DNA of 64,000 nucleotides, from the NCBI RefSeq assembly GCF_021044775.1, contig NZ_JAJNOQ010000003.1, positions 62,001 to 126,000 of the forward strand, read 5' to 3'. Origin of the DNA: Paraeggerthella hominis (GTDB lineage: Bacteria; Actinomycetota; Coriobacteriia; Coriobacteriales; Eggerthellaceae). How positions within the stretch are numbered: position 1 is the first letter of the stretch; each line of letters starts with the position of its first letter. The notes below the pieces were generated by a model. That model made no database searches, was not told the origin of the DNA, and saw only the letters and a list, made by a program, of their open reading frames with translations. Made by a program: the position numbers and the translations under genes. Positions 1 to 7,666 of the stretch are shown one piece after another.

Positions 1-1484
1 GCACGGCGGTGGGCATCATCGCCGCCCAGTCCATTGGCGAGCCGGGCACCCAGCTTACCATGCGTACGTTCCACACCGGCGGCGTCGCAGGCGAGGACAT
101 CACGCACGGTCTGCCTCGTGTTCAGGAGCTTTTCGAGGCGCGCAAGCCGAAGGGTCTTGCCGTGCTGGCCGAGATCTCCGGTACGTTGCAGATCTCGGGC
201 GACAAGCAGTTCAAGACGCTGACCATTCATGACCAGCAGGGCAACTTCCGCGAGTACGTGGTAAGCGCCCGCGCCCAGATGCTTCCGGGCGTGAGCGACG
301 GCTGCCAGGTCAAGGTGGGCCAGCAGCTGACGAAGGGTTCCGTGAACCCGCACGACCTGCTGCGCCTGACCGACCCGAACACCACGCTGCGCTACATCGT
401 GAGCCAGGTCCAGGGCGTGTACGTGTCCCAGGGCGTTGACATCAACGACAAGCACATCGAGGTCATCGCGCGCCAGATGCTGCGCAAGGTGGCCGTGCTC
501 GACGCGGGCGATTCCGAGCTTTTGCCGGGTCGCCAGGTCAACCGCTTCGAGTTCGAAGGCGTTGCCAACGCGCTTATCGCCGAAGGCAAGGAGCCGCCCG
601 TGGGCCAGCCGCTGCTGCTGGGCATCACGAAGGCTTCGCTGGCCACGGATTCGTTCCTGTCCGCCGCATCGTTCCAGGAGACCACGAAGGTTCTCACGGA
701 CGCTGCCATCGAGGGCAAGATCGACCATTTGGCCGGCCTGAAGGAGAACGTCATCATCGGCAAGCCGATCCCGGCGGGCACGGGCCTGACGCGCTACCGC
801 GAAGTGGGCCTTACCTACAAGGGCCGTCCGGTTTCCGGCGTGGCGGGCGAGACGCTTCCCGACTTCGCTCCGGATGCGTTGCGCGAGATCGAGGAGCTGC
901 TGCCGCAGCCGCAGGATTGGTCGCTTGACGGCGACGGCTACCTCAACATGGGCTCGAATTACGGCAGCTACTACAGCGGCCTGTCGCTGGGCCATCGCGG
1001 TCCGCAGCTGTCCGACGAGGATGCGCGTCTGTACATCTACGACGACCTGGGCGTGTCCCAGCGCTGGGCCAACAAGTTCAGCGAGGCCGGCATCGAGACG
1101 GTGGCCGATTTGGTGGGCCACACCGAAGAGGACCTGCTGCGCATCGAGGGCATTGGCGTGAAGGCCATCGAAGAGCTGAAGGAGGGCTTGGAGGAGCGCG
1201 GTTTGACGCACGTGATCGAGGACGATCTGGCGGCTACGAGCGACGACATGTCCCAGCTGCTCGACATGGTGTTCAGCCCGGACGACACCGTCCTCATCGG
1301 CGGCGACGAGCCTGCCACCTTCAACACCGAAGGCGAGGACATGCTGGGCGAGGCTTTGCCGCCTCGTTCCTACCAGCGCAACCTGGAGGAATTGGATGCG
1401 CTGCTGGGTTCCGTGGGCTCGCTGGGCTTCGGCCTGACGGGCAAGGAGGAAGAGGAAGCCTCCAACGCGGACGACGCGGAGTAA
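1..1484 (+). CDS. rpoC: RNA polymerase beta' subunit, C-terminal part (5' end outside window)
   Basis: This is the last ~494 codons of the beta' subunit of RNA polymerase; the reading frame is open from base 3 and the start lies before the window. The first residues contain the universally conserved segment AVGIIAAQSIGEPGTQ followed by the trigger-loop region LTMRTFHTGG, and the conserved tail segment ENVIIGKPIPAGTG lies near nt 745-785. Most beta' proteins stop soon after that point, but this one continues for about 230 residues. That extension holds a helix-hairpin-helix domain (nt ~1041-1209) which aligns without gaps to the alpha-subunit CTD, and then an acidic tail ending in a run of Glu and Asp. 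The upstream neighbour is expected to be rpoB, which is outside the window. The identification is certain; the extension is described under findings. Confidence 0.98.
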   Translation, partial: TAVGIIAAQSIGEPGTQLTMRTFHTGGVAGEDITHGLPRVQELFEARKPKGLAVLAEISGTLQISGDKQFKTLTIHDQQGNFREYVVSARAQMLPGVSDGCQVKVGQQLTKGSVNPHDLLRLTDPNTTLRYIVSQVQGVYVSQGVDINDKHIEVIARQMLRKVAVLDAGDSELLPGRQVNRFEFEGVANALIAEGKEPPVGQPLLLGITKASLATDSFLSAASFQETTKVLTDAAIEGKIDHLAGLKENVIIGKPIPAGTGLTRYREVGLTYKGRPVSGVAGETLPDFAPDALREIEELLPQPQDWSLDGDGYLNMGSNYGSYYSGLSLGHRGPQLSDEDARLYIYDDLGVSQRWANKFSEAGIETVADLVGHTEEDLLRIEGIGVKAIEELKEGLEERGLTHVIEDDLAATSDDMSQLLDMVFSPDDTVLIGGDEPATFNTEGEDMLGEALPPRSYQRNLEELDALLGSVGSLGFGLTGKEEEEASNADDAE

Positions 1485-1493
1485 CAGCTGCAA

Positions 1494-1519
1494 GGGGCGC
1501 GCTCAGGCGCGCCCCTTTT
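1494..1519 (+). terminator. Intrinsic terminator after rpoC
   Basis: A perfect 9-bp GC stem (1494-1502 with 1507-1515) closes a TCAG tetraloop and is followed by four T. It starts 10 bases after the rpoC stop codon, so it ends the rpoBC transcript before hisE. Confidence 0.9.
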
Positions 1520-1625
1520 GCATAGGCCCGTGCTCGGGTTGGGAGATGCAGCGTTTCGGCGCTGCAGCGCGCTGCGCATGCCCCGCGACCGAGCATGTCG
1601 GCGAATCGTCGAGAAAGGTTGCCCA

Positions 1626-2126
1626 GTGTCACATAAGACCTACATTCCGGCTGGCGAAACGCCGCCGGCTTCCCCTATAGGCGCAACGCTCGAGTCTTTG
1701 AGCGGCGCCATCGCCGCGCGGCGCGAGGCGGGGGAGGAAAGCTACACGCACCGCTTGCTTTCCGGTTCCGTCGACGACGTGCTGAAAAAGATCATGGAAG
1801 AGGCGGGCGAAGTTGCGCTCGCGGCCAAAGACGTGGAGTCTTGGGCATGCTCGTCGCTGGCTGCTGCGCTGGCATGCCAGGCGGATTCGGCGCAGGAAGA
1901 GGAGGCGACGTCGCTTGACGTGGACCTTCCGACGGAGTATTCCGACGCCGTCGACCATCTGCGCTACGAAGCGGCCGACGTGGTGTACCATCTGTTCGTT
2001 CTGCTTGAACGCTACGGCATCGACCTGGACGAATTTGCAGCCGAACTCAACAACCGCATGACGGACGAGGAGCGCCCGTGCGGCGGCGTTCGCCTGCACG
2101 AAGCGTTCGTGAAAAGGGGAAAGTAA
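1626..2126 (+). CDS. hisE: Phosphoribosyl-ATP pyrophosphatase
   Basis: This 166-residue cytoplasmic enzyme hydrolyses phosphoribosyl-ATP to phosphoribosyl-AMP in histidine biosynthesis. The HisE/MazG-like signature is clear: SYTHRLLSGSVDDVLKKI, then EEAGEVALAAKD, and later LRYEAADVVYHLFVLL, which supply the acidic metal ligands. A GTG start at 1626 is preferred because GAGAAAGG lies 7 bases upstream; the frame is open further upstream but without a ribosome site. Compared with ordinary HisE (about 100 residues), it has a ~45-residue N-terminal extension and an acidic insertion of ~38 residues between the two halves of the catalytic helix bundle. No other his gene is adjacent, so it is a detached his gene here. 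Confidence 0.9.
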   Translation: MSHKTYIPAGETPPASPIGATLESLSGAIAARREAGEESYTHRLLSGSVDDVLKKIMEEAGEVALAAKDVESWACSSLAAALACQADSAQEEEATSLDVDLPTEYSDAVDHLRYEAADVVYHLFVLLERYGIDLDEFAAELNNRMTDEERPCGGVRLHEAFVKRGK

Positions 2127-2234
2127 ACGGTCCCGACGGCCTTGCGGCTATCGAAGCGGTCCGGCGGCGCGGGCTTCCGACCTCCGACCTTGCTGACCTT
2201 TGCTGAACCTGTTGGACTAGAGAGGGACATCATC

Positions 2235-3569
2235 ATGGCACGACTATTCGGAACCGATGGCGTTCGCGGCATCGCCAATACGGAACTCACGTGCGACCTG
2301 GCTTTCAAGCTGGGGCAAGCCGCCGTGGCGTTTCAGGGGAAGACCATTTTGATCGGCAAGGACACCCGCTTGTCGGGCGACATGCTGGAGTCGTCCGTTG
2401 CTGCGGGCGTCATGTCGATGGGCGGCACGGCGCTGTTAGCGGGGATCATCCCCACGCCCGCCATCGCGCTGCTGGTGCGCGAGCTGCACTGCGACGGCGG
2501 CGTGGTCATTTCCGCTTCCCACAATCCGCCGGAGTACAACGGCATCAAGCTGTTCGACGCCCAGGGCTTCAAGCTGCCCGATGCGGTGGAGGACGACATC
2601 GAGGCGTTCGTGGTGCGCGGCGGCGCGGCGGCTGAGGAGCTGCCGGCGGGCGATGCCGTGGGCGTTTCGCTGCCGGTCGAGGATGCGTGCGAGCTCTACA
2701 TCGCCCACGCCGTGTCCACGGTGACGCGCGACGGGATTGACCTGGCGGGCTTGAAGGTGGCCCTTGACGTGGGGCATGGGGCTTCGTGCATGACCAGCGC
2801 CGAGGCGCTGCGCCGTTTGGGCGCCGACGTGGTGGTCGTCAACGAGGACTTCGACGGAACCGACATCAACGTGCAGTGCGGATCGACGCATCTGGGTCCC
2901 GTGCGCGATCTGGTGGCCGAGATCGGAGCCGATGTGGGCATCGCGCATGATGGCGACGCCGACCGCGTCATGTTGGTGGACGCGCGGGGCAACGAGATCG
3001 ACGGCGACGTGGTGGAAACGGTGTGCGCCATCGATCTGAAGCAGCGCGGCCTGCTGCCCGGCAACACGGCCGTGTCCACGGTCATGTGCAACCTGGGCCT
3101 CACGCATGCGCTGCGCGATGCGGGCATCGAGCTTATCCAGACGAAGGTGGGCGACCGCTACGTGTTGGAGGCCATGCGCGAAGGCGGGTTCGTCGTCGGC
3201 GGCGAGCAGAGCGGCCACATGATCTTCCTCGAGCACAACTCTACGGGCGACGGCTTGGTGACGGCGCTTCAGTTCTTGGCCGCCTGCAAGCGTGCCGGGA
3301 AATCCGTCGAAGAGGCCGCCTCCGTCATGACGCGCTTCCCGCAGACCCTCATCAACGTGAAGGTGCAAGACAAGCATGCCGTGGACGACAACGACGCCGT
3401 GCAGGCCGCCGTCCGCGCCGCCGAAGACGCCCTGGGCGATTCCGGGCGCGTGTTGCTGCGACCTTCCGGCACCGAGCCGGTGGTGCGCGTGATGGTGGAG
3501 GCTGCAAGCGCTGAAGACGCCGAACGCCATGCGGCGGCGATCGCCGCGGTGGTCGAGCGCGAGGTGTAG
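2235..3569 (+). CDS. glmM: Phosphoglucosamine mutase
   Basis: This 444-residue cytoplasmic enzyme interconverts glucosamine-6-phosphate and glucosamine-1-phosphate, on the route to UDP-GlcNAc for peptidoglycan. The protein begins MARLFGTDGVRGIAN, typical of GlmM. It carries the active-site phosphoserine loop SASHNPPEYNGIK (Ser ~95), the Mg-binding loop DGDADRVMLVD and the C-terminal phosphate-binding motif RPSGTEPVVRVM. The ATG at 2235 follows AGAGAGGGA and gives the family length. GlmS, the enzyme before it in the pathway, is at 55375, so the two are unlinked but both present. A strong terminator follows. Confidence 0.97.
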   Translation: MARLFGTDGVRGIANTELTCDLAFKLGQAAVAFQGKTILIGKDTRLSGDMLESSVAAGVMSMGGTALLAGIIPTPAIALLVRELHCDGGVVISASHNPPEYNGIKLFDAQGFKLPDAVEDDIEAFVVRGGAAAEELPAGDAVGVSLPVEDACELYIAHAVSTVTRDGIDLAGLKVALDVGHGASCMTSAEALRRLGADVVVVNEDFDGTDINVQCGSTHLGPVRDLVAEIGADVGIAHDGDADRVMLVDARGNEIDGDVVETVCAIDLKQRGLLPGNTAVSTVMCNLGLTHALRDAGIELIQTKVGDRYVLEAMREGGFVVGGEQSGHMIFLEHNSTGDGLVTALQFLAACKRAGKSVEEAASVMTRFPQTLINVKVQDKHAVDDNDAVQAAVRAAEDALGDSGRVLLRPSGTEPVVRVMVEAASAEDAERHAAAIAAVVEREV

Positions 3570-3586
3570 CGCTTTTTGTTGCTGCG

Positions 3587-3617
3587 AAAAGAAACCCGCC
3601 TGGCGGGTTTCTTTTTT
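3587..3617 (+). terminator. Bidirectional intrinsic terminator between glmM and ppk1
   Basis: A 13-bp stem (3587-3599 with 3603-3615) closed by a 3-base loop is A-rich on the left and T-rich on the right. It can therefore end glmM transcription from the left and ppk1 transcription from the right. The two genes converge here. Confidence 0.92.
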
Positions 3618-3688
3618 AGCGCGCCGAGCATGACGCGCGTTTCCAACGGATGAAAGTCCCGAGCGCCGCGCTCGGCAGCGGGAGGCGG

Positions 3689-6451
3689 CTACTTTCTCAC
3701 GAACAGGCTGAGGAAGCGCACGAGCAGGCTCGGCTTCTTCTTGTCGGGCGCTGTCGCGGCTACGATCTCCTGATGGGAGGCCGACTCGTCGCCCTCGTTT
3801 GCGGGCGGCTCTATCGCATCCGCTTCGAGCGCTTCCGCCTGTGCCGCTTCGTCGGCTGCGGCCGCGGCCGCCTCGACCTGCTCCTCGGCTTTGACCGCTC
3901 GCACCGCCTCGGCGGCCTGGGCAGCAGCGCGCGCCGCCGCCTCGGCGGCGAGTTCGGCGGCCTTGTTCGCGGCAGCTGCGATGACCTCGGCTTCCCGGGC
4001 TGACGCCTGCGCGTCGGGCATGGTGGGAACTGCGGGATGCTCGTCGTCTTCCGCGAGCGCGGCGGTTTGGCGGCTGGGGGCCGCATCGGGCGCGGACTCG
4101 TCCCGCGCCGCCATCCTGCGGCGGCTCGCATCGCGCGCCGCTTCGTCCTCGGCCGCTTCCAATCGGCGTTTCTGCGCCTGCTTGATGAAGAACTCCTGCG
4201 ACTCGAACAGCGCGGTCTCGCTGTTGTCGTCCTGCTTGGCAAACGAGCCGAGCGCCGTGTAGCTTTTATCGGGCAGCAGTTCGCGCAGCTTCGCCGTGTC
4301 CGCCATGCTGACGTCCAGGTATCCCAGGATCTGCTCGCGCAGCTCTTCGTCGAGCACGGGCCATGCGATCTCGATGCGCTTGTCCATGTTGCGCGTCATG
4401 AGGTCGGCGCTCGACAGGTACAGCTTCATGTTGTCGCGCGGGCCGAACCCGTAGATGCGGCTGTGCTCGAGCAGGCGCCCTACGATGGACACCACGCGCA
4501 CGTTCTCGGTAAATCCCTCAAGCCCGGGCACGATACACGAGATGCCGCGCACGAACAGGGTGACCGGAACGCCCGCCTGCGACGCCTCGACCACTTTCTC
4601 GATCACGTCTTTGTCGGTGACGGAGTTGGTCTTGAAGAACAGGCCGCACGGCTCGCCTGCGCGAGCGCGCTCCATTTCCCGGTCGATGCCGGCAAGGATC
4701 ATCGGCTTGATCTGCAGCGGGGCAACCCACATGATGTCGTAGTTGTCCGACGTGTTCTCAAGCGCCATGTTGCGGAAGAACTCGGTGGCGTCGCGGCCGA
4801 ACGTCTCGTCGGTGGTGATGAACGCCAGGTCGGTGTAGAGCTTCGCCGTCTTCTCGTTGTAGTTGCCGGTGCCCAGCTGGGTGATGTGCTGCAGGCCGTG
4901 CTCGGTTTGGCGGGTGATGCAGCAGATCTTCGAGTGCACCTTGAAGTCGCGGAACCCGTAGATCACCTTGCATCCGGCCTGTTCGAAGCGCTGCGACCAC
5001 TCGATGTTGTTGCTCTCGTCGAACCGCGCGCGCAGTTCGAACAGCGCCGTCACCTCCTTGCCGTTCTCGGCTGCCGCGATGAGCGCTTCGGCCAGGTGGG
5101 ATTGGCTTGCCAGGCGGTACAGCGTGATCTTGATGGAAATGACGCTTGGGTCGTTGGCGGCCTCGCGCAGAAGTTGCACGAACGCGTCCATCGTCTCGTA
5201 CGGGTAGGACAGCAGCACTTCCTTTTCGGTTACCTGGTCGATGACCGGGCGGTTGCGGTCAAGGCATCCCGGCCACTGCGGCGTGAAGGGCACGTTCGTC
5301 ATCTTGGCGCGTTCCTTCTCGGGCAGGCGGCTGCCCAGCCCCCAGGTGAAGCTCATGTCAAGCGGCACCGACGTGACGAATGCCTGGTGAGATTTCAGTC
5401 CCAAGCGCTTGAGCAGCAGCTTTTCCAGGGTTGACGAAAGGGGTCGCTCGCTTTCGAGGCGCACGGGAGCCAGGCGCGCACGCTTCTTGAGGATGCGCTT
5501 CATGTGCTCGCGGTAGTCCTCGTCGCTTTCGTCGGTGCCTTCGGTGGCGTCAAGGTCGGCGTTGCGCGTCACGCAGATCACGTTGGTGTGCTTGACGGCG
5601 TACATGCTGAAAATCTCGGACGCCACCATCTCGATGGCGTGCTCCAGCAAGATGAACTGCAGCCCGTCGCCCGGCAGCTCGATGACGCGCGCGCATTGCT
5701 TCGGCATGGGCACCAGTCCCAGCGTCACGCCTTCGGCTCCAAGGTTTTTCGCCTTGTCGGGCTTGGCCGCCTTGTCCGCGCCCTTCGCCTTCGCGGTTTT
5801 CTTGCCCAGGTTGATCTCCTCGTTCAGGCGCACCACAACGTACAAGGCTCCGTTTTCAAGATGCGGAAACGGGTGACGCGTGTTGATGATCTGCGGAGAC
5901 AGAAACGGCAGGACGTTTTGCTGAACGTGGCGCGACAGGAAGGCGCGCTGGTCGTCGGTGAGGTCTTCAGGGCGCAGATGGCATACGCGGCGCTCACGCA
6001 GCAGGCGGCGAACCTCCTCGAAGGTCCGTTCCTGGATGGGGTAGAGCTCGCGGCAGCGCGCGTAGATCGCGTCGAGCTGCTCGGCGGGCGTCATGTTCGA
6101 CTTCGAGTCGATGATGTGCTTTTTCACCAGGGCCAGGTCGGTCAGGCTGCCCACGCGCACCATGAAGAACTCCTGCAGGTTGCTCCAGAAGATGGAGATG
6201 AAGTTCAGCCGCTCGAGCAGCGGCACCGTTTCATCGGCTCCCTGGTCGAGCACGCGCTCGTTGAACGTGAGCCACGACAGCTCGCGGTTCTGCAGGTAGG
6301 GCGCCGCCTGCATGCGCTCGCCCGCAACGCCGTCCGCGGCGGATGCATGGGCGGCTGGCTCCTGGTGGTCGGGAACGGCCGGGCTTGTCTTCGGATGGCC
6401 CGCACCCTGCTTGGGGGTGGTTTCGATCGACGGCTTCTTGCTTGCTTCCAT
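3689..6451 (-). CDS. ppk1: Polyphosphate kinase 1 with long Ala-rich C-terminal tail
   Basis: This enzyme reversibly transfers the gamma phosphate of ATP to polyphosphate. It is 920 residues long, against about 700 for typical Ppk1. The family core runs from NRELSWLTFNERVLDQ (~residue 54) through SIWSNLQEFFMVRV-type sequence to GTGNYNEKTAKLYTDLAF, and the autophosphorylation histidine lies in KVHSKICCI (~residue 503). After about residue 710 comes a ~210-residue low-complexity tail rich in Ala and Glu, probably helical, ending in the basic, amphipathic segment KKKPSLLVRFLSLFVRK, which could bind membrane. The ATG follows GGGAAGGGAAG. It lies 63 bases after ppx on the same strand, so the two are likely one operon. 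Core function is certain; the tail's role is unknown. Confidence 0.95.
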   Translation of the reverse strand: MEASKKPSIETTPKQGAGHPKTSPAVPDHQEPAAHASAADGVAGERMQAAPYLQNRELSWLTFNERVLDQGADETVPLLERLNFISIFWSNLQEFFMVRVGSLTDLALVKKHIIDSKSNMTPAEQLDAIYARCRELYPIQERTFEEVRRLLRERRVCHLRPEDLTDDQRAFLSRHVQQNVLPFLSPQIINTRHPFPHLENGALYVVVRLNEEINLGKKTAKAKGADKAAKPDKAKNLGAEGVTLGLVPMPKQCARVIELPGDGLQFILLEHAIEMVASEIFSMYAVKHTNVICVTRNADLDATEGTDESDEDYREHMKRILKKRARLAPVRLESERPLSSTLEKLLLKRLGLKSHQAFVTSVPLDMSFTWGLGSRLPEKERAKMTNVPFTPQWPGCLDRNRPVIDQVTEKEVLLSYPYETMDAFVQLLREAANDPSVISIKITLYRLASQSHLAEALIAAAENGKEVTALFELRARFDESNNIEWSQRFEQAGCKVIYGFRDFKVHSKICCITRQTEHGLQHITQLGTGNYNEKTAKLYTDLAFITTDETFGRDATEFFRNMALENTSDNYDIMWVAPLQIKPMILAGIDREMERARAGEPCGLFFKTNSVTDKDVIEKVVEASQAGVPVTLFVRGISCIVPGLEGFTENVRVVSIVGRLLEHSRIYGFGPRDNMKLYLSSADLMTRNMDKRIEIAWPVLDEELREQILGYLDVSMADTAKLRELLPDKSYTALGSFAKQDDNSETALFESQEFFIKQAQKRRLEAAEDEAARDASRRRMAARDESAPDAAPSRQTAALAEDDEHPAVPTMPDAQASAREAEVIAAAANKAAELAAEAAARAAAQAAEAVRAVKAEEQVEAAAAAADEAAQAEALEADAIEPPANEGDESASHQEIVAATAPDKKKPSLLVRFLSLFVRK

Positions 6452-6514
6452 GAGCTTCCCTTCCCGTACGTTCCGTCAACGTGCGCTGATGCGCGTGATG
6501 GCGAATCGGTTCCT

Positions 6515-7438
6515 TTAGAGCAGCATGCGTTCGATCAGGTATCCTTCGCGAACGCCGTATTTGCAGATTTCCAGGCGCTGCGCGCCGAAGGCGTCGAACA
6601 GCGCATGGAGAATGATGCAGCCCGGTACTAACGTATGCACGCGCTCGGCAGAGGCTTTGAGCGCGGCATGGGCAAATGCGTCGGGGTCGATACGGCACCA
6701 CTTCAGTATCGCATGAATATCGTCGCGCGTCATGGTTTTGGGCCGGGTTGCCGAGCCTGTGGCTTGTTGCAGCATCTTGGCGGCGGCGCGCGTGCTGCCG
6801 CCGATGCCGTACAGGGTGTCCGCTCGGTACGCCTCAGGGTGCGGCAGCTTGTCCAGATGGTCGCGCAGCGCGCGTTCGATGGCGCGCATCTCGGGGTCTG
6901 CGGGCAGGATGGCGCGCACGTAGCGCGCGAACGACGAGAGCGACCCTTGCCCCAAGCTGACGTTGTCGAAGTCGCGGCCGTCCTCGATGCGTGTGAGCTC
7001 GGTCGACCCGCCGCCGATATCCACCAGGGTTCCGCGGACGACCGATCGATCGCAGGTGGCCCCCACGAATCCCAGGTGGGCTTCGTCTTGCGCGGAAAGC
7101 AGGGATATGGGCAGCCCGGTGCGCTCCTCGATCTCGGCTACGGCCTGGTTGCAGTTCGAGGCGTTGCGCAGCACGGCGGTGGCGAACACCTCGAGCTTTT
7201 TGCAATCGAAGTACCGCGAGCGCTTCGCGTGGCCCTTGAGCACGTTGACGGCCCGGTCGATGCCCGCCTGGGTGAACGCGCCGTCAACGACGTAGGCGGA
7301 AAGGCCGGCCATCACCTTGTCGTTGATGAGGCTTTTGAAATCCTTGTTCGTGTACGTTTCCCGGCGGTCGTCCTTCACTTCGTATATGACGAGGCGAATA
7401 GAGTTCGATCCGAGGTCAATTACTCCGTAGTTGGGCAT
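6515..7438 (-). CDS. ppx: Ppx/GppA family exopolyphosphatase
   Basis: This 307-residue protein belongs to the ASKHA-fold Ppx/GppA phosphatases, which remove terminal phosphate from polyphosphate or act on pppGpp. The nucleotide-binding signatures are present: GVIDLGSNSIRLVIYEV at the N-terminus, and LVDIGGGSTEL plus GIGGSTRAAAKM further on. It is the short, one-module form without the C-terminal HD-like domain of E. coli Ppx, so the choice between exopolyphosphatase and pppGpp phosphatase cannot be made from sequence alone. The position directly before ppk1 favours polyphosphate turnover. Transcription probably starts from the minus-strand promoter at 7529-7556. Confidence 0.9.
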   Translation of the reverse strand: MPNYGVIDLGSNSIRLVIYEVKDDRRETYTNKDFKSLINDKVMAGLSAYVVDGAFTQAGIDRAVNVLKGHAKRSRYFDCKKLEVFATAVLRNASNCNQAVAEIEERTGLPISLLSAQDEAHLGFVGATCDRSVVRGTLVDIGGGSTELTRIEDGRDFDNVSLGQGSLSSFARYVRAILPADPEMRAIERALRDHLDKLPHPEAYRADTLYGIGGSTRAAAKMLQQATGSATRPKTMTRDDIHAILKWCRIDPDAFAHAALKASAERVHTLVPGCIILHALFDAFGAQRLEICKYGVREGYLIERMLL

Positions 7439-7528
7439 GATGGCTTCTTCGTGGGTCGTTCGGCCGCTGCGGCAGGCGCCGCGTAAGCGACGTCGTGCGC
7501 CGCGCCGCGCTGGTTGGTCATTGATTCC

Positions 7529-7556
7529 ATTGTAGGCAAACCGTGGCTGGTCGCAA
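7529..7556 (-). promoter_or_regulatory. Candidate promoter of ppx-ppk1
   Basis: On the minus strand, TTGCGA (7551-7556) and TACAAT (7529-7534) are separated by 16 bp. The site lies about 90 bases upstream of the ppx start, in the divergent intergenic region shared with the polyphosphate:AMP phosphotransferase gene. Confidence 0.6.
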
Positions 7557-7627
7557 AGCGCGCTCGCGAACCCGGCACCAAGATTTTACCTTGAGTTGAT
7601 GCAGCGGAACGGCCCGATTTCCCGCTG

Positions 7628-7636
7628 TGCTATGAT
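7628..7636 (+). promoter_or_regulatory. Extended -10 promoter of the PPK2-type gene
   Basis: TGCTATGAT is an extended -10 element whose predicted start point lies about 25 bases before the ATG at 7667. No good -35 hexamer is visible. The TGCTATNNT form recurs before many genes in this window. Confidence 0.6.
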
Positions 7637-7666
7637 GGGGTGCACCCCCGGAGAAAGGATGCGCGC

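Noticed and set aside
2436..3530. A long open frame on the minus strand across glmM
   Set aside because: It mirrors the codon bias of glmM, lies wholly inside a certain gene and resembles no family (His/Arg/Val-rich).
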